Of a stretch of DNA of 64,000 nucleotides, positions 1 through 10,797 are shown piece after piece. The DNA is from Azolla caroliniana (taxonomy: Eukaryota; Polypodiophyta): assembly GCA_043228905.1 (NCBI GenBank), contig JBHGNT010000007.1, forward strand, positions 5,394,001-5,458,000, read 5' to 3'. A program made the position numbers and the translations under genes. Below the pieces are notes generated by a model. That model was given only the letters and a program-made list of their open reading frames with translations. It did not search any database and was not told where the DNA came from. Each line of letters starts with the position of its first letter. Within the stretch, counting starts at the first letter, position 1.

Positions 1-123
1 TTCTTCATCCCGACTTGACTCTTATTATTCACACAATTACATGAGTGTGAGTGCACATGGTGCACCCCGCCGATGTAGCCAATATTTCCCGGTTTCTGCC
101 TCTGGACGAAATTCTTCACGACA
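1..123 (-). mobile_element. 3' LTR of element A1, cut by window edge
   Basis: On the minus strand an LTR starts with TGTCGTGAAG at position 123, right after a G-rich polypurine tract, and runs out of the window on the left. The first ~40 bases (ttcttcatcccgacttgact...) match the stretch at 4346-4380 in the 5' LTR of the same element, which fixes orientation and family. Only the first 123 bp of this LTR are visible. Confidence 0.75.
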
Positions 124-138
124 TCCGCCCCCACCTAA
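124..138 (-). other. polypurine tract of A1
   Basis: Minus strand reads GGTTAGGTGGGGGCGGA directly before the LTR TGTCG. The same tract precedes the 3' LTRs of B (22098-22113) and of the composite (57406-57421), and a close variant precedes that of C (28761-28775). It is the expected plus-strand DNA priming site. Confidence 0.75.
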
Positions 139-1957
139 CCGCATGTCCACTGGTACGTGCCAAATCCGGTGAAGGGTGAGAGATTTCGGCCGGTGAGAAA
201 CCGGTCTTCCGTAATCCGCATCCCGGCTCGCTGTCGGTTTGAATCGTCGGCTGCGATTCTCCCTTCACGCTTACCTCTCCGTAGGCTTGTTCGACCCATC
301 GATGGGTCCTTCGCCGTGATCTCCGTAGTACGCGTACTTCCGCTGGGCCTTGTTCAGCCGTATGCACGCTCCGTTCTCCGCCGTACATCCGTTGCCCTTC
401 GCTTGAGGAACGCCCGTTGTGGCCCGCCTGGCCTCCGTCGACCATTCATGTCGTCCTGATCGTCGTCCCACATTGTTCCCCGCCGCATTCGTCCCCTTGC
501 TGCCACCTTCCTTCTCCTTGGTCTTACGTCGCTACGTCAGCTCGGACCGCCAAGGCCTTCGGAACTGTCTGGAGGTTCCTTCTCCGGTCTTCTACGCACG
601 ACCTCCGAACCGGGCGACCCATTCTTCACGCTCACCTTTCCGGTCCGGCACCTCCGTGTGCCGTCTTCCGCTTCCTTTGTTCGGCGCCACCTGTGCCGAA
701 CACCGTCCCGTAGTCACGCTTCGATCCGGCCCGCGATGGCCCCTTGCGAGACTCTTGTTCTGCTTCGTTTCTTTGCTTGCCGAAATTCAGGGTATCTTTG
801 TTTGAGTCCCTCCCGGATTTTCCTCGTGTCTTCCGCGTAGTCGGGTCTCGTTTCCCGCCGCCACCAACCTCTCTTGGTCTCATGTTACCACGTTGGCTGA
901 ACAACCAGAGTCTCTGGTTTGGTGTGGGGATCCCATAGGACTGGACTTCCTTATGCCCACTCACCTTGTCGGAAGGTTTGAGATGGTTCGTAGCCGCCTT
1001 GCCGACCTGATACCTTCTTTCTCTGCTTCCGTCGTCCGATCACGTTCACCTGCCGCCACCGATCTCCCCTATAGGACTCACGCCGGCACTCGGGCTGACC
1101 GCCGGATCGGTGTGAGGATCTTCGTGGGACCTCGGTTTGCCCGCCCTTGTCCCCCCGCCGCCACCGTCAGTATCTTGATCTTACGCCGACCGCGCTGTTG
1201 ACTGCCGAAGTCTCTAGATCCGGTGTGAAGGATCCTCCTTGGGCTCCTCGTATCCTTGACCCTTATCCCGGGTCTTTCTTCTTTCGCAAGTCGAGAGGGT
1301 GGCTTGCTCCACACCCTCTCCCATGGTACCGACGTACCGTGTTCCCGGCCTCTTCGTAGGCCTGCTCTCTTCCTCCCTCCCGGAATGGTTATCTGGGAGT
1401 CCGCTCCGCCCGGTTCTCGTCCGGGTCCGTTCGTCATTCCCCGGATTGCCGGGTCCCGTTTTCCTGTCGCCACCGACCTCTCCTATAGGACTCACGCCGG
1501 CACTCGGGCTGACCGCCGGATTGGTGTGAAGATCTCATGGGACCGGTCTTTGTTCTCCTCTTCATCCCCGTACTTCTCCGTAACTCGTCGCCGCTCTCCT
1601 TGCTGCATTCCCGCCTCCATCTTCCATCTCTTTCGGTCTTACGTTGCCCCGTCGGCCGAACAACCGTAGTCTCCGGATAGGATGTGGCGTAACCGATTTC
1701 GCAACGTCTTTCGGCAACTCGTCTGGGCCACCGCCCCCTTTAGTGGTGTCAGTGGATAGCATCTGTTTTGTGATCAATCAAGCCCCACCTGAGCTTGATT
1801 CTCCAATGTTCGGAGTTTCGGCTCCGATGCCGATCTTGCCAGACTCTTTCCGAACCTCTGATCACCCTCCTTCCAATTCTCGACCTTCGCCTGGTCGGTC
1901 TTTCTCCCCATGTAAAAGAGGGCGGCTCGTCCCGCACCCTCTCCCGTATCGGCACCT
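139..1957 (-). mobile_element. non-pol 3' internal region of gag-only element A1
   Basis: The stretch between the gag stop and the polypurine tract holds no RT, protease or integrase frame on either strand. It consists of degenerate repeated blocks: a unit around TCTAGATCCGGTGTGAAGGATCC (e.g. 1212-1236), a block around CGAGAGGGTGGCTTGCTCCAC (1291-1311), and CGCCGGCACTCGGGCTGACC (1081 and again near 1495). Related blocks occur at 20245-20850, 40430-43080 and 51660-53050. Long open frames here (e.g. plus strand 1644-2654) are shadows of G+C-rich sequence. I see no gene. Confidence 0.6.
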
Positions 1958-2926
1958 TTATGCTGAATCCGGCCCCGATCGAACAATCCACGACTGGATT
2001 ACGCTCCACCCGTATCGGAGCGTCGCGTGGTTCGGTTCCCGGTCGGGTCGTTCCTTGGTCAAGAGGGCGTTTTGTTCCGCACCCTCTCCCGTGGTACCGT
2101 GGTACCGACCTTCCGTCATCGCGTGGGGCAAGTCCGTCTCCTCAGTCTCGGCTTGCGACCTTGATCTTTCCTCTTCCTCGAGCATCGCCTCGAGAGCTGC
2201 GTACGCCTTCGCAATCCTGGCCCCAACGCTGACCCTTGCCGACTCTCTTTGTTGTTCGGCCTCTTCTCGCTGTGATGGCATGCCGTCACGCGCCTTCCTC
2301 TTAGCCTTCTCGGCTCGCTCATTGTCTAGCCGTTGGCACACCCTTCCGACCTTCGACCAGTCCTCCGTAAGCCCATTCGCTCCGTCATCATCTTCGAGCT
2401 CAATCCCGATGGCGTCCCGTTCCGCTCGGTCGATCGACCTGACGAACAATAGAACTTTGTCCACCCCCACCAAACCTTGTTCCCGCTCCGGGAGCCGAGC
2501 AAGCCGTCGCTCAAACTCCCGGAACGCCTTCGTTGCGCCCCGGTGGGTCTTTGCCGATGCTACCCACTGGTCGAAGTCGTGCCGTCCCCGGCTCTTCCGC
2601 CGTCCTCCATATGCCTGCAGGAGCGCCTCTTCAAAGGCCTCCCACGAACTATGAGCTAGCCCGAGCTCCTTCACTTCCGCGTGCATACGGACGGCGACAG
2701 CCCGACAGAAGAACTCCAGCCTCAACGCTTCGTCCACGTCTCGCTCCTCCATTTCCGTGTTGTAGGCTTCCAAGAAAGATGGGACTTCGTCCCCGTTGAA
2801 ACGGCCGACTCTTTCGACCACTCGCTCAACCGCTTGTTGCGCTGCTTCTCGCCTCATCACCACTCGTGCCGACTCCAACACCACTTCGGCCACCATCTCC
2901 GCGAGGTCATCATCTTCTGGCTCCAT
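1958..2926 (-). CDS. gag-like protein of gag-only LTR element A1
   Basis: A 322-residue frame starts 16 bases downstream of the primer site, as expected for gag. The N-terminal ~150 residues align by eye with the gag of element B (27588-27019): shared blocks include GRF(N/S)G near residue 43, a conserved acidic/aromatic stretch near residue 75, and FxRSxD/FVKSVD near residue 165. After residue ~180 come an acidic/arginine-rich helix (EEEERSRSQAE) and a C-terminus ending WSVIQSWIVRSGPDSA. That terminus is repeated in C (20628) and in the composite (51663), so it is a real family feature. There is no CCHC knuckle and no pol. The frame has no internal stop, so this is the best-preserved copy of the gag-only family. 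Function beyond Gag-like particle formation is inference. Confidence 0.7.
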   Translation of the reverse strand: MEPEDDDLAEMVAEVVLESARVVMRREAAQQAVERVVERVGRFNGDEVPSFLEAYNTEMEERDVDEALRLEFFCRAVAVRMHAEVKELGLAHSSWEAFEEALLQAYGGRRKSRGRHDFDQWVASAKTHRGATKAFREFERRLARLPEREQGLVGVDKVLLFVRSIDRAERDAIGIELEDDDGANGLTEDWSKVGRVCQRLDNERAEKAKRKARDGMPSQREEAEQQRESARVSVGARIAKAYAALEAMLEEEERSRSQAETEETDLPHAMTEGRYHGTTGEGAEQNALLTKERPDREPNHATLRYGWSVIQSWIVRSGPDSA

Positions 2927-2941
2927 CCTCCCTTGCCGCCT

Positions 2942-2959
2942 TTCACGTCGGGTTCACCA
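2942..2959 (-). other. primer binding site (tRNA-Trp type) of A1
   Basis: Minus strand TGGTGAACCCGACGTGAA lies 4 bases inside the LTR end. It is complementary to the 3' end of plant tRNA-Trp as I recall it (…TTCACGTCGGGTTCACCA). One-mismatch versions occur in C (19386-19403) and B (27610-27627). Confidence 0.7.
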
Positions 2960-2963
2960 AATA

Positions 2964-4380
2964 TGTCGCGTTGTTATGCGCGTGCGTGTAGAAAGGTGGG
3001 ACCACGGGGGTCCTGGACTAGGGAGTGACGGAGCGTAGGAAGTCGTGCTTCACCCTCTTCGGGGCACCCCAGGAGCACACCGGAAGCAACCGACCGAGAG
3101 AGACAAAGAGATGGAGACAGAGAGGGAGCGCGCGCTTGACACCGACTCACGCACACACACACACACACACACCGACCCGACTCACGCCCTTATGTGCAGG
3201 AACACAGGAAAGGGGAAGCACCCGACACCAATAGAGACACGAGTATACACAGACAGACGCAAAAGTATGTATTACAAGGGAAAGATTACAACCCTGACTT
3301 CGAGTCGGACCAAGCTAGGGTAGGTTACAACAACAGTCTGCAGCCAAGCCGCCGTCCGGGGAGCTCTCGAGCTCGTCACGCAGAGCGGGGTCTTGCACAA
3401 GAGACCGAGCGGGAACAACCCTCCACAGTCCACCCACACCGTGAAGAAGAGGAAGAAGAAGTAGAAGAACTAACCCTAAATCTAACGGTATACCCTCTAA
3501 CACAAGACACAAAAGTATGTATTACAAGGGAAAGATTACAACCCCGACTTCGAGTCGGACCAAGCTAGGGTAGGTTACAACAGCAGTCTGCAGCCAAGCC
3601 GCCGTCCGGGGAGCTCTCGGGCTCGTCACGCAGAGCGGGGTCTTGCACAAGAGACCGAGCGGGAACAACCCTCCACAGTCCACCCACACCGTGAAGAAGA
3701 GGAAGAAGAAGTAGAAGAACTAACCCTAAATCTAACGGTATACCCTCTAACACAAGACACAAAAGTATGTATTACAAGGGAAAGATTACAACCCCGACTT
3801 CGAGTCGGACCAAGCTAGGGTAGGTTACAACAACAGTCTGCAGCCAAGCCGCCGTCCGGGGAGCTCTCGGGCTCGTCACGCAGAGCGGGGTCTTGCACAA
3901 GAGACCGAGCGGGAACAACCCTCCACAGTCCACCCACACCGTGAAGAAGAGGAAGAAGAAGTAGAAGAACTAACCCTAAATCTAACGGTATACCCTCTAA
4001 CACAAGACACAAAAGTATGTATTACAAGGGAAAGATTACAACCCCGACTTCGAGTCGGACCAAGCTAGGGTAGGTTACAACAACAGTCTGCAGCCAAGCC
4101 GCCGTCCGGGGAGCTCTCGGGCTCGTCACGCAAAGCGGGGTCTTGCACAAGAGACCGAGCGGGAACAACCCTCCACAGTCCACCCACACCGTGAAGAAGA
4201 GGAAGAAGAAGTAGAAGAACAAACCCTAAATCTAACGGTATACCCTCTAACACAAAATGGGCAACCCCTCTACAAGGGACCATCCCTTCCTTTTATAGAA
4301 CAAGGAGAGGGATGCGTTACAATGTGGGATAAATTCCGATTTACATGGGATTCTTCCTCCTGACTTGACTCTTATTATTC
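2964..4380 (-). mobile_element. 5' LTR of element A1, truncated at its outer end
   Basis: On the minus strand the LTR ends ...ACAACGCGACA at 2964 next to the primer site. It contains a TATA box (TATAAAAGG, plus-strand ccttttata at about 4289-4297), four 250-bp repeats downstream of it, and a (CA)n tract at about 3150-3172. Homology to the other A1 LTR (1-123) stops at 4380, where the sequence changes abruptly, so the 5' end of this LTR is missing. The single-copy equivalent is the composite's LTR at 49502-50262. Confidence 0.75.
3261..4260 (-). repeat. four 250-bp tandem repeats inside the A1 LTR
   Basis: The block beginning aaaagtatgtattacaaggg recurs at 3261, 3511, 3761 and 4011, exactly 250 bp apart. 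Copies differ at only a few positions (e.g. agctctcgag/agctctcggg, cagag/caaag). On the element strand the array starts just after the TATA box, so it lies in the transcribed R/U5 part of the LTR. The 65-residue frames in it are repeat shadows. Confidence 0.9.
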
Positions 4381-4382
4381 AA

Positions 4383-4465
4383 CATCTTGACATGTTGTCC
4401 AACATCTTTGCATCCCAATGAGCCATTATAATATATGGCTGTCCTAATATGATGGTGTTAGAGGA
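4383..4465 (-). pseudogene. short fragment resembling retrotransposon protease C-terminus
   Basis: The minus strand reads a peptide with ILGQPYI followed by KMLDNMS. This matches the order and spacing of the protease C-terminal block of elements B and composite (VILGEPYI...KVLDNGS). It begins at the abrupt end of the A1 LTR. No further pol sequence is visible around it. It may be a tiny relic of a related element, or chance. Confidence 0.4.
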
Positions 4466-4603
4466 TGTTGTTAAGTATCTAGAACTCAACACACCAGTTG
4501 TGGAGATTTTGGAGCTAACAAAAGACACTGAGCTAAACCAACCTATGGAAAATGGGGATAGAACAAACCAAAGAGGAAACAATGTAGGCCAATGGGGAAC
4601 CTA

Positions 4604-4816
4604 GTGTCAAATGGAGACACTTGCCTTGTAAAAAGCTATAAAAGCCACCTTTTGGTGACTTTGGAAGCTCTTCTCGATTCTTAGGGTTTCTCCTTTTTTA
4701 TCAGTACACTAAGGGCTAAGAGAGATTAGGGTTAAGAACTAAATAAGCCGAATCCTAATCTCCTCCTCTTGTATGGGTGTATTAAGAGTGGTGTTAATAA
4801 TAATATATCTTATTTG

Positions 4817-4867
<51 letters not shown>

Positions 4868-5107
4868 ATTATCGTCTTTGGAGGTCAAATATGACCTATG
4901 AGACCAAAAATATTACATTTCACGTGATACGTGTGAAAGTGTGTTGCCAATGGCATACAATGGGAAAGCTCTTCCAAACCAAATAATTAAATATGTATTT
5001 TAGAAGGGTCATGAAGAAAGTGATTTTTGAACCTTTTCTTTACGAAAGAATGTAAATACCACTAGGATAAACTATTTCATATATAAAATAAGTATATTTA
5101 TAACAAT
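4604..5107 (+). repeat. AT-rich LTR-like or promoter-like flank of transposon J
   Basis: There is no gene. The stretch has a TATA-like CTATAAAAGCC near 4639, two AGGGTTT-like motifs, a (GA)n tract at about 4820-4862, and then a block attatcgtctttggaggtcaaat...gacctatgagacc (about 4865-4906). A recognisably similar block in the same orientation lies right of transposon J at about 15828-15871. It could be an old LTR or a repeated leader; I cannot define its borders. Confidence 0.4.
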
Positions 5108-5111
5108 ATAG

Positions 5112-5136
5112 GGGTAAAAGCATGCGAGTGGAAACA
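5112..5136 (+). repeat. left terminal inverted repeat of J
   Basis: GGGTAAAAGCATGCGAGTGG continues into AAACA. It is the inverted match of 15646-15670 with a single mismatch at position 5. The ATAG immediately outside repeats at the far end. Confidence 0.88.
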
Positions 5137-5362
5137 CTATTATAGCTAATTAGCTACTAAAATGGCCATAGCTAATTACCTATTTGTTTAGCTAGTCTTT
5201 TTTGTGGGAAAATGAAATATTTGAAAAACTAATTTATGAAAAAACTCAAATATTTGAACTTCTGTTTCAGACGTAGTGGAACTTGGGGAATAGCACCATC
5301 ATCTAAGGTCGACTTCAATGTCATCAATTTCCTGTTTAGCCTAAGTCTGATTTTGAACGCAG

Positions 5363-8300
5363 ATGGAGTACTTAGAGCACGAACGCAGACGTAGCTCCCG
5401 CAACAGCAGAAAATCGACATTGCAGATTGAGAGCTACAACACAGAACCCGCTCGATCATCGTCCAGGTATGTTTCAGTTACAGAAACCCCAAATATTTGT
5501 TTTTTCTTTTTGACTATTGTCTGAACTTTGGTGCCGATTCATATTTCCCCAAAATCGAATAGGGCGAAGTCCTTGGAGTCCCATACAAGGATGTCTCGCA
5601 AATCGGGGAGTAGCAACAGGTGTGTTTATATTACTTTTTTTGTGTTTAATCCTGTCTTTAGTGATGATTGGGGTTTTTGATTGAAATTCTGATTAGGGTT
5701 TTTGTTTATAAATTTCTGATTAGAATTTCTGATTAGGGTTTGTGATTGAAATTTCTGATTATGGTTTCTGATTGAAATTTCTGATTAGGGTTTTTGATTA
5801 TAAATTTCTGATTAGAATTTCTGAATAGGGTTTTTGGTTACAAATTTTGATTATAGATTAGAATTTCTGAATAAGGTTTTTGTTTATAAATTTCTGTTTA
5901 GGATTTCTGATTAGGGTTTGTGATTGAAATTTCTGATTAGAATTTCTGAATAAGGTTTCTGGTTACAAACTTCTGATTACAGATTTTGATTAGGGTTTTT
6001 GATTTCAAATTTCTGAATACAAATTATGATTAGGGTTTCTGATTTGCTAAGTTAAAGATTTTGCACCATTTTTGTTGTTGTTGATTGGGGTTTTTGATTC
6101 TCACATATTCTGATTTTGCACTATTTCTGATTTCTGAAATGATATTTCAGATGGCTCGTTCCTCCGTATACGAGAGTGCTAAACTTCGCAAAATTTTGCG
6201 AGACAAAGGATGACTTCCACAACACCTATGGTTTGTCACTCGAGGGTGTTGACCCTGCTGTCCTAAGTGATAAATTGATCAGTGATGTAGACTGGATGAC
6301 AGTATATACAGTGCCTAGAGTCAAAGGCAAGGTCAAGCTGAAGCATGTACGAGCTAACTTGTACGATGACTGCATGAGACTGCACCAGAAAGTTCATCAG
6401 GAGATCCTAGTCAACAATGAGTTGACAGTTTCATTTGCTAGAGCATTTGCATATGAGTACTGCAAAACAACGAAGGAATCTAGAGACCCTGAAATGTATA
6501 GGGTAGCTTGGGCAGTCTATGGTGAGGCATCGGTAAAAAGATGCCGAAAGATGGGGACCTTGGCACAAAAAATAGACAGATTTTGGAGCATGGCAGCTGT
6601 TGATGCAACTGCTGACTCCCAGCAAGACCGGGGGCATACACCACACCGACACCCAAGGAAAGCCAATGTCGATGATACAGGTGAGACATTGGTTAGCTAT
6701 ATGCTAAAAAATGTCCATGAAGCCTGTGAGACATTGGCATTTTTTAAGACTGATTTAGAGAAAGCCACAATGGCTTCTACAATGGAGAGCAAAGTTACTT
6801 CCGCTGTTACAACAATTAGAAATAAGATTCAGGTAACTATTGTTTTGCTGGTATGTGATTGTGTTATAAATAACGGGTAAAATGTGCTAATCAAGCATTA
6901 TCTGGAATAGGTTGCGCAATAGGAGCTTGAATTAGAGGGGCCACTGGATCCCCAGCGTAAAATAGAACTGCAAATAGAGATCCAGGTTCTTTCAATGAAC
7001 CTGGACCTTCTAGGTGTAAATACTGTTGCAGATTACAATTTGGATAAGCTTCAAGTAAGTTAACGATTCCTGAGCAAAGTTGGTGTATCTTTCAACAACA
7101 AGAATAATTAATCGGTAAATTTCTCTGTTGCGTTGAAGGAACAATACATTAATCAAGAACAGGTAGTTAGCTGCCTTAAGAAGCAGCTACATTTTGTGGA
7201 GGGAATGGTAAGGACCAGACATGATTTGAACCTGAACATTCTTGCTCCCTTACCAAATGAAGTAGAACCAGAAAATGATTTATTGACAGTACAAGCACTT
7301 TGCATCGCTTGCGGGTTAGGTGTGGAGGACAAAACTGCGTCTTTGTTGGTTCACCTACAACCATGCAACCACACATACCATCTGCTTTGTTTTCAACATG
7401 CCTGTCGAATTGCTGCATTCTGTTTGGGAGATTGCAGTACAACTCTACCAAATGAGTGGAGAAAACTAACAGGTATACCATACTGTAGCTAATAAGCTTA
7501 GTCTTTTCTAATTAGCTATCCTAGTAGCTAATTAGCTATGGTACTAGCTAATTAGCTAGTACCATAGTTGTGTAAAAAAGCTAATTAGCTATCCTACTAG
7601 CTAATTAGCCACTGGCAACTAATTAGCTATCCTAGTAACTAATTAGCTACTGCCATAGTTGTGTAAAGTAGCTAATAAGCTATCCTAGTAGCTAATTAGC
7701 TATGGTACTAGCTAATTAGCTAGTACCATAGTTGTGTAAAAAAGCTAATTAGCTATCCTACTAGCTAATTAGCTATCATAGTAGCTAATTAGCTACTGCC
7801 ATAGTTGTGTAAAGTAGCTAATAAGCTATCCTAGTAGCTAATTAGCTACTGGCAGCTAATTAGCTATCCTAGTAGCTAATAAGCTATCCTAGCTACTACA
7901 TAGTTGAGAAAGTAGCTAATTAGCTTTCATTGTAGCTAATTAGCTATCCTACTAGCTAATTAGTTATCCTAGCTACTACCATAGTTAGTAAAGTAGCTAA
8001 TTAGCTATCCTAGCTACTACCATAGTTGAGTAAAGTAGCTAATTAGCTATCCTAGCTACTACCATAGTTGAGTAAAGTAGCTAATTAGCTACCATAGTAG
8101 CTAATTAGCTATCCTAGCTACTACCATAGTTAGTAAAGTAGCTAATTAGCTATCCTAGCTACTACCATAGTTGAGTAAAGTAGCTAATTAGCTATCCGAG
8201 CTACTACCATAGTTGAGTAAAGTAGCTAATTAGCTATCCTAGCTACTACCATAGTTGAGTAAAGTAGCTAATTATCTACCATAGTAGTTAATTAGCTATC

Positions 8301-10450
8301 CTAGCTACTACCATAGTTGAGTAAAGTAGCTAATTAATTAGCTATCCTAGCTACTACATAGTTGAGAAAGTAGCTAATTAGCTATCCTAGCTACTACCAT
8401 AGTTGAGTAAAGTAGCTAATTAGCTACCATAGTAGCTAATTAGCTATCCTAACTACTACCATAGTTGAGTAAAGTAGCTAATTAGCTATCGTACTAGCTA
8501 ATTAGCTATCCTAATTAGCTATCATACTAGCTAATTAGCTATCCTAGCTTCTACCATAGTTTAGTAAAGTGGCTAATTAGCTATCCTAAATAGCTGCCAT
8601 GTTATTGTAGAATCTTGTGGATTAAGGACGGCACATGATGTGTCTGGTGCTGATGACGTTGCAACAGATGAGGATACTACTGCCAACGTGGCTGAAAGTA
8701 AGAGTCCTGCTATCACATCTCCTTTAGATCAACTCCACCCTATTCTTTTGGAACAGTGTACTGAATTAGGCAACGATGTGAAATGCCATGAAATAGTGGA
8801 AAAAACATGTAAAACTGAGGTTCACAACAACAGTGTTTATGAACACTTGATGCAACATTTCTTCGAGTCTCAAGACCTTGATTCCACCCCACCGAGCCCA
8901 ACTACTGAAAATGTCCAAACAGATCCCTCTGTACTTGAAAAGCTAGTTCAAGAAACGGCTGATGTGCAATTAGCTGCTGAGGCGATGGGAAGGTTGTCGG
9001 AGGAGGACACACTTGCGCATTGGGTGAAAGAAGCAAGGCTAAATGGGGAACCAACCAGAAAAAGGCTGAAGAAGGGGCCACGATCGGGAACAAGACCAGT
9101 TACTCGGTCAAGGGGCCCAGACGTAGTGGAGCGAAATACTGTTTAGTTGGATATGATTGTTAGCTTAGGGATTTTGCTAGGGTTTTATGAAGTTTTACTA
9201 TCCTGTTGGACAAGTAAAACCTCAGATTGGTTGTTGCTTGATCCACATTATGTAATGGAACTCTATGATGTTTTTCCAAGATAATTTGAAGAGTGTTGTT
9301 CTATGACTGAAACTCTTTGATGTTCAGGATATTGTTTTGTGAGACTGTTAGTTACTTTGTGAGTGTGAATATGTTGGTGTTTTCTGATGTTGCAGAGTCT
9401 AAAGGGTTTGATTCTATTGCTCGTAAGGCCAATGGCAGTGTGGATACTGTTGATATTGCTGCATGTTTAAAGGGCCCCATCTTGAAAGTAGATGTAGCAA
9501 CTGACACAAGTGATCTGGTCACACAAGTTGATCAAGCATGTAGCACAGATGACTTGGTGTTGCAGGTAGATGCAGCATGTAGCACGGATGACTTGGTGTT
9601 GCAGGTAGATGCAGCATGTAGCACGGATGACTTGGTGTTGCAGGTAGATGCAGCATGTGATACCAGTGGACTGATATCGAGCAGATCAGTAGCTACATGC
9701 ACCGAGGTAATCCAAGGATTGATAACTAAGTCGACAAAACAAGAGCACCAGAATGTGAAGCCAGGCCCAACACAGTCGACTAGGGGTTTGAAGAGGAAAA
9801 GGACGCCAGTTGTGTCGGCCGAACCTGAGCTGATTGAGATTGATCGTATCCTACCAGAAAATGGTGTAACAGCGGCTCAGTTTCAGGAATGGAAACCTAA
9901 ACCACTAGAAGTCGAAAGAAGAGCCTTGATCTTGGAGCTTGATAAAGTCTTGATGAGTGTGAGATATATGCAGCCAAGGAGGGACGCGAATCAGTTTCTA
10001 GAGTGGGCTGTGGAATACTTTGATTTGTTTATTTGGAGTGAAAAACCAAAATCAGATGTGTGGAAGTGTTTGGCAAGATTCTTCCCAAAATGGCGAAGTC
10101 GTTTTAAAGGTCAATGGGCACGAGAAAATTGTGAGCAAATGGAAGCTGCAAGATTCAAGAGACTTTCTGATTTTTGGGCTACTTGGCCTGAATATAATGC
10201 CGACAATACATTGATTTTGGATACAGAACATTTCCGGCACTACTTTAATATTCGGAGATGCTGTCTCATTCTACCTGAGGAAATGCCTGAACAGTACCTG
10301 GTGCAAACAGTGAGCTGCCAACTAGGTGCATGGTTGTGGACTCCATACCGAGCTCGATATGCGGATAATATATGTAGACTCGTTCCACTGACTAGCAAGA
10401 GCTTAACTGTTTATAGGAGATTTGTAGACATTTCCAATGGTAATTTATAA
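5363..10450 (+). CDS. J plus-strand protein: RING-H2-like cluster and FCP1/HAD-like C-terminus
   Basis: I trace exons 5363-5466, 5563-5619, 6151-6832, 6923-7054, 7139-7472 and 8611-8697, then 9396-10450. All have GT/AG borders and phases that match, giving 816 codons plus stop. Without splicing at the strong donor gtaaga (8698), exon 6 reads on to a stop at 9146, giving a 614-residue form. In exon 5, C-x2-C-x17-C-x-H-x2-H-x2-C fits a RING-H2 first half, while the last pair is C-x3-C. Residues from the last exon include a basic stretch (LKRKR), then a stretch resembling plant FCP1-homology phosphatases: ILELDKVL in the place of the DLDGT-type box, a WSEKP block, a conserved FWATWPEYNADNTLILD block. 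The first catalytic Asp is Glu and the usual DD is DT, so activity is doubtful. It is convergent with the transposase. The role is unknown; a captured host domain is my inference. Confidence 0.7.
5670..6130 (+). repeat. ATTTCTGATTAGGGTTT degenerate repeats in intron 2
   Basis: The intron between 5620 and 6150 is filled with variants of gatt(a)gggttt...aaatttctgattag, about 16-35 bp apart. It is low-complexity, T-rich, and has no open frame. Confidence 0.7.
7473..8610. repeat. AGCTAATTAGCT array filling an intron of the plus gene
   Basis: The 1138-bp intron is almost wholly built of the 12-bp palindrome AGCTAATTAGCT alternating with short linkers (ATCCTAGT, ACTGCCATAGTTGTGTAAAGT and variants such as ACCATAGTTGAGTAAAGT). 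It begins at donor GTATAC after exon 5 and ends at acceptor TTATTGTAG. Higher-order units of about 50-60 bp recur between 7980 and 8480. No frame crosses it. Confidence 0.93.
9539..9655 (+). repeat. three 39-bp in-frame repeats
   Basis: The unit tgtagcac(a/g)gatgacttgg... occurs three times at 39-bp spacing, encoding a 13-residue repeat CSTDDLVLQVDAA. Partial, more diverged units lie on both sides (VDVATDTSDLV before, CDTSGLI after). The copies are nearly identical, so the expansion is recent. Confidence 0.92.
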
Positions 10451-10797
10451 ATATGTAAAGAGATGACATTATTCAACGAAGAATTTAATTACTTGTTCCC
10501 ACTGTACTTATCTACTGTGTAATTTGAGGAATATGTTGCAGATTGTTGATTTCATGCTATTGATGACTATTTAGCTATTGACAGCTAATTAGCTGCATTT
10601 GTACAGCTAATTAGCTACTGATGACTATTTCGCTATAACTTATAACTTAAAACTTAACAAAAAAGACATGATTTTATTGAGAAAGAAGCACAGAAAGCAG
10701 ATTGTATACAAGAAATTGATTCCAAACGAATTTATTTAACTGTTTTCGCGAAATACATGTTTGTTTTACAAGAGAACATGGTAAGTGCTACTTGTAG
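10451..10797. other. intergenic stretch between the convergent J genes
   Basis: AT-rich sequence with no open frame. It holds two perfect AGCTAATTAGCT copies (10583-10594 and 10605-10616) and weaker copies nearby. It probably contains both 3' ends; no clear polyadenylation signal stands out. Confidence 0.6.

Noticed and set aside
1644-2654. 336-codon plus-strand open frame
   Set aside because: It is antisense to the gag-like gene (1958-2926) and its 3' region; Ser/Arg/Pro-rich composition and no motif. G+C-rich shadow.
3315-4283. Four repeated 65-72 residue minus frames with a hydrophobic stretch
   Set aside because: They are copies of one 250-bp LTR repeat; the frame is not kept in other LTRs of the family.
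4450-4603. 51-codon plus frame starting ATGGTGTTAGAGG
   Set aside because: Short, and overlaps a better protease-like match on the minus strand; no homologue recognised.
7473-8610. Regularly spaced repeats resembling a CRISPR array
   Set aside because: The linkers are themselves repeated, the repeat is only 12 bp and palindromic, and it lies in an intron of a eukaryotic gene.
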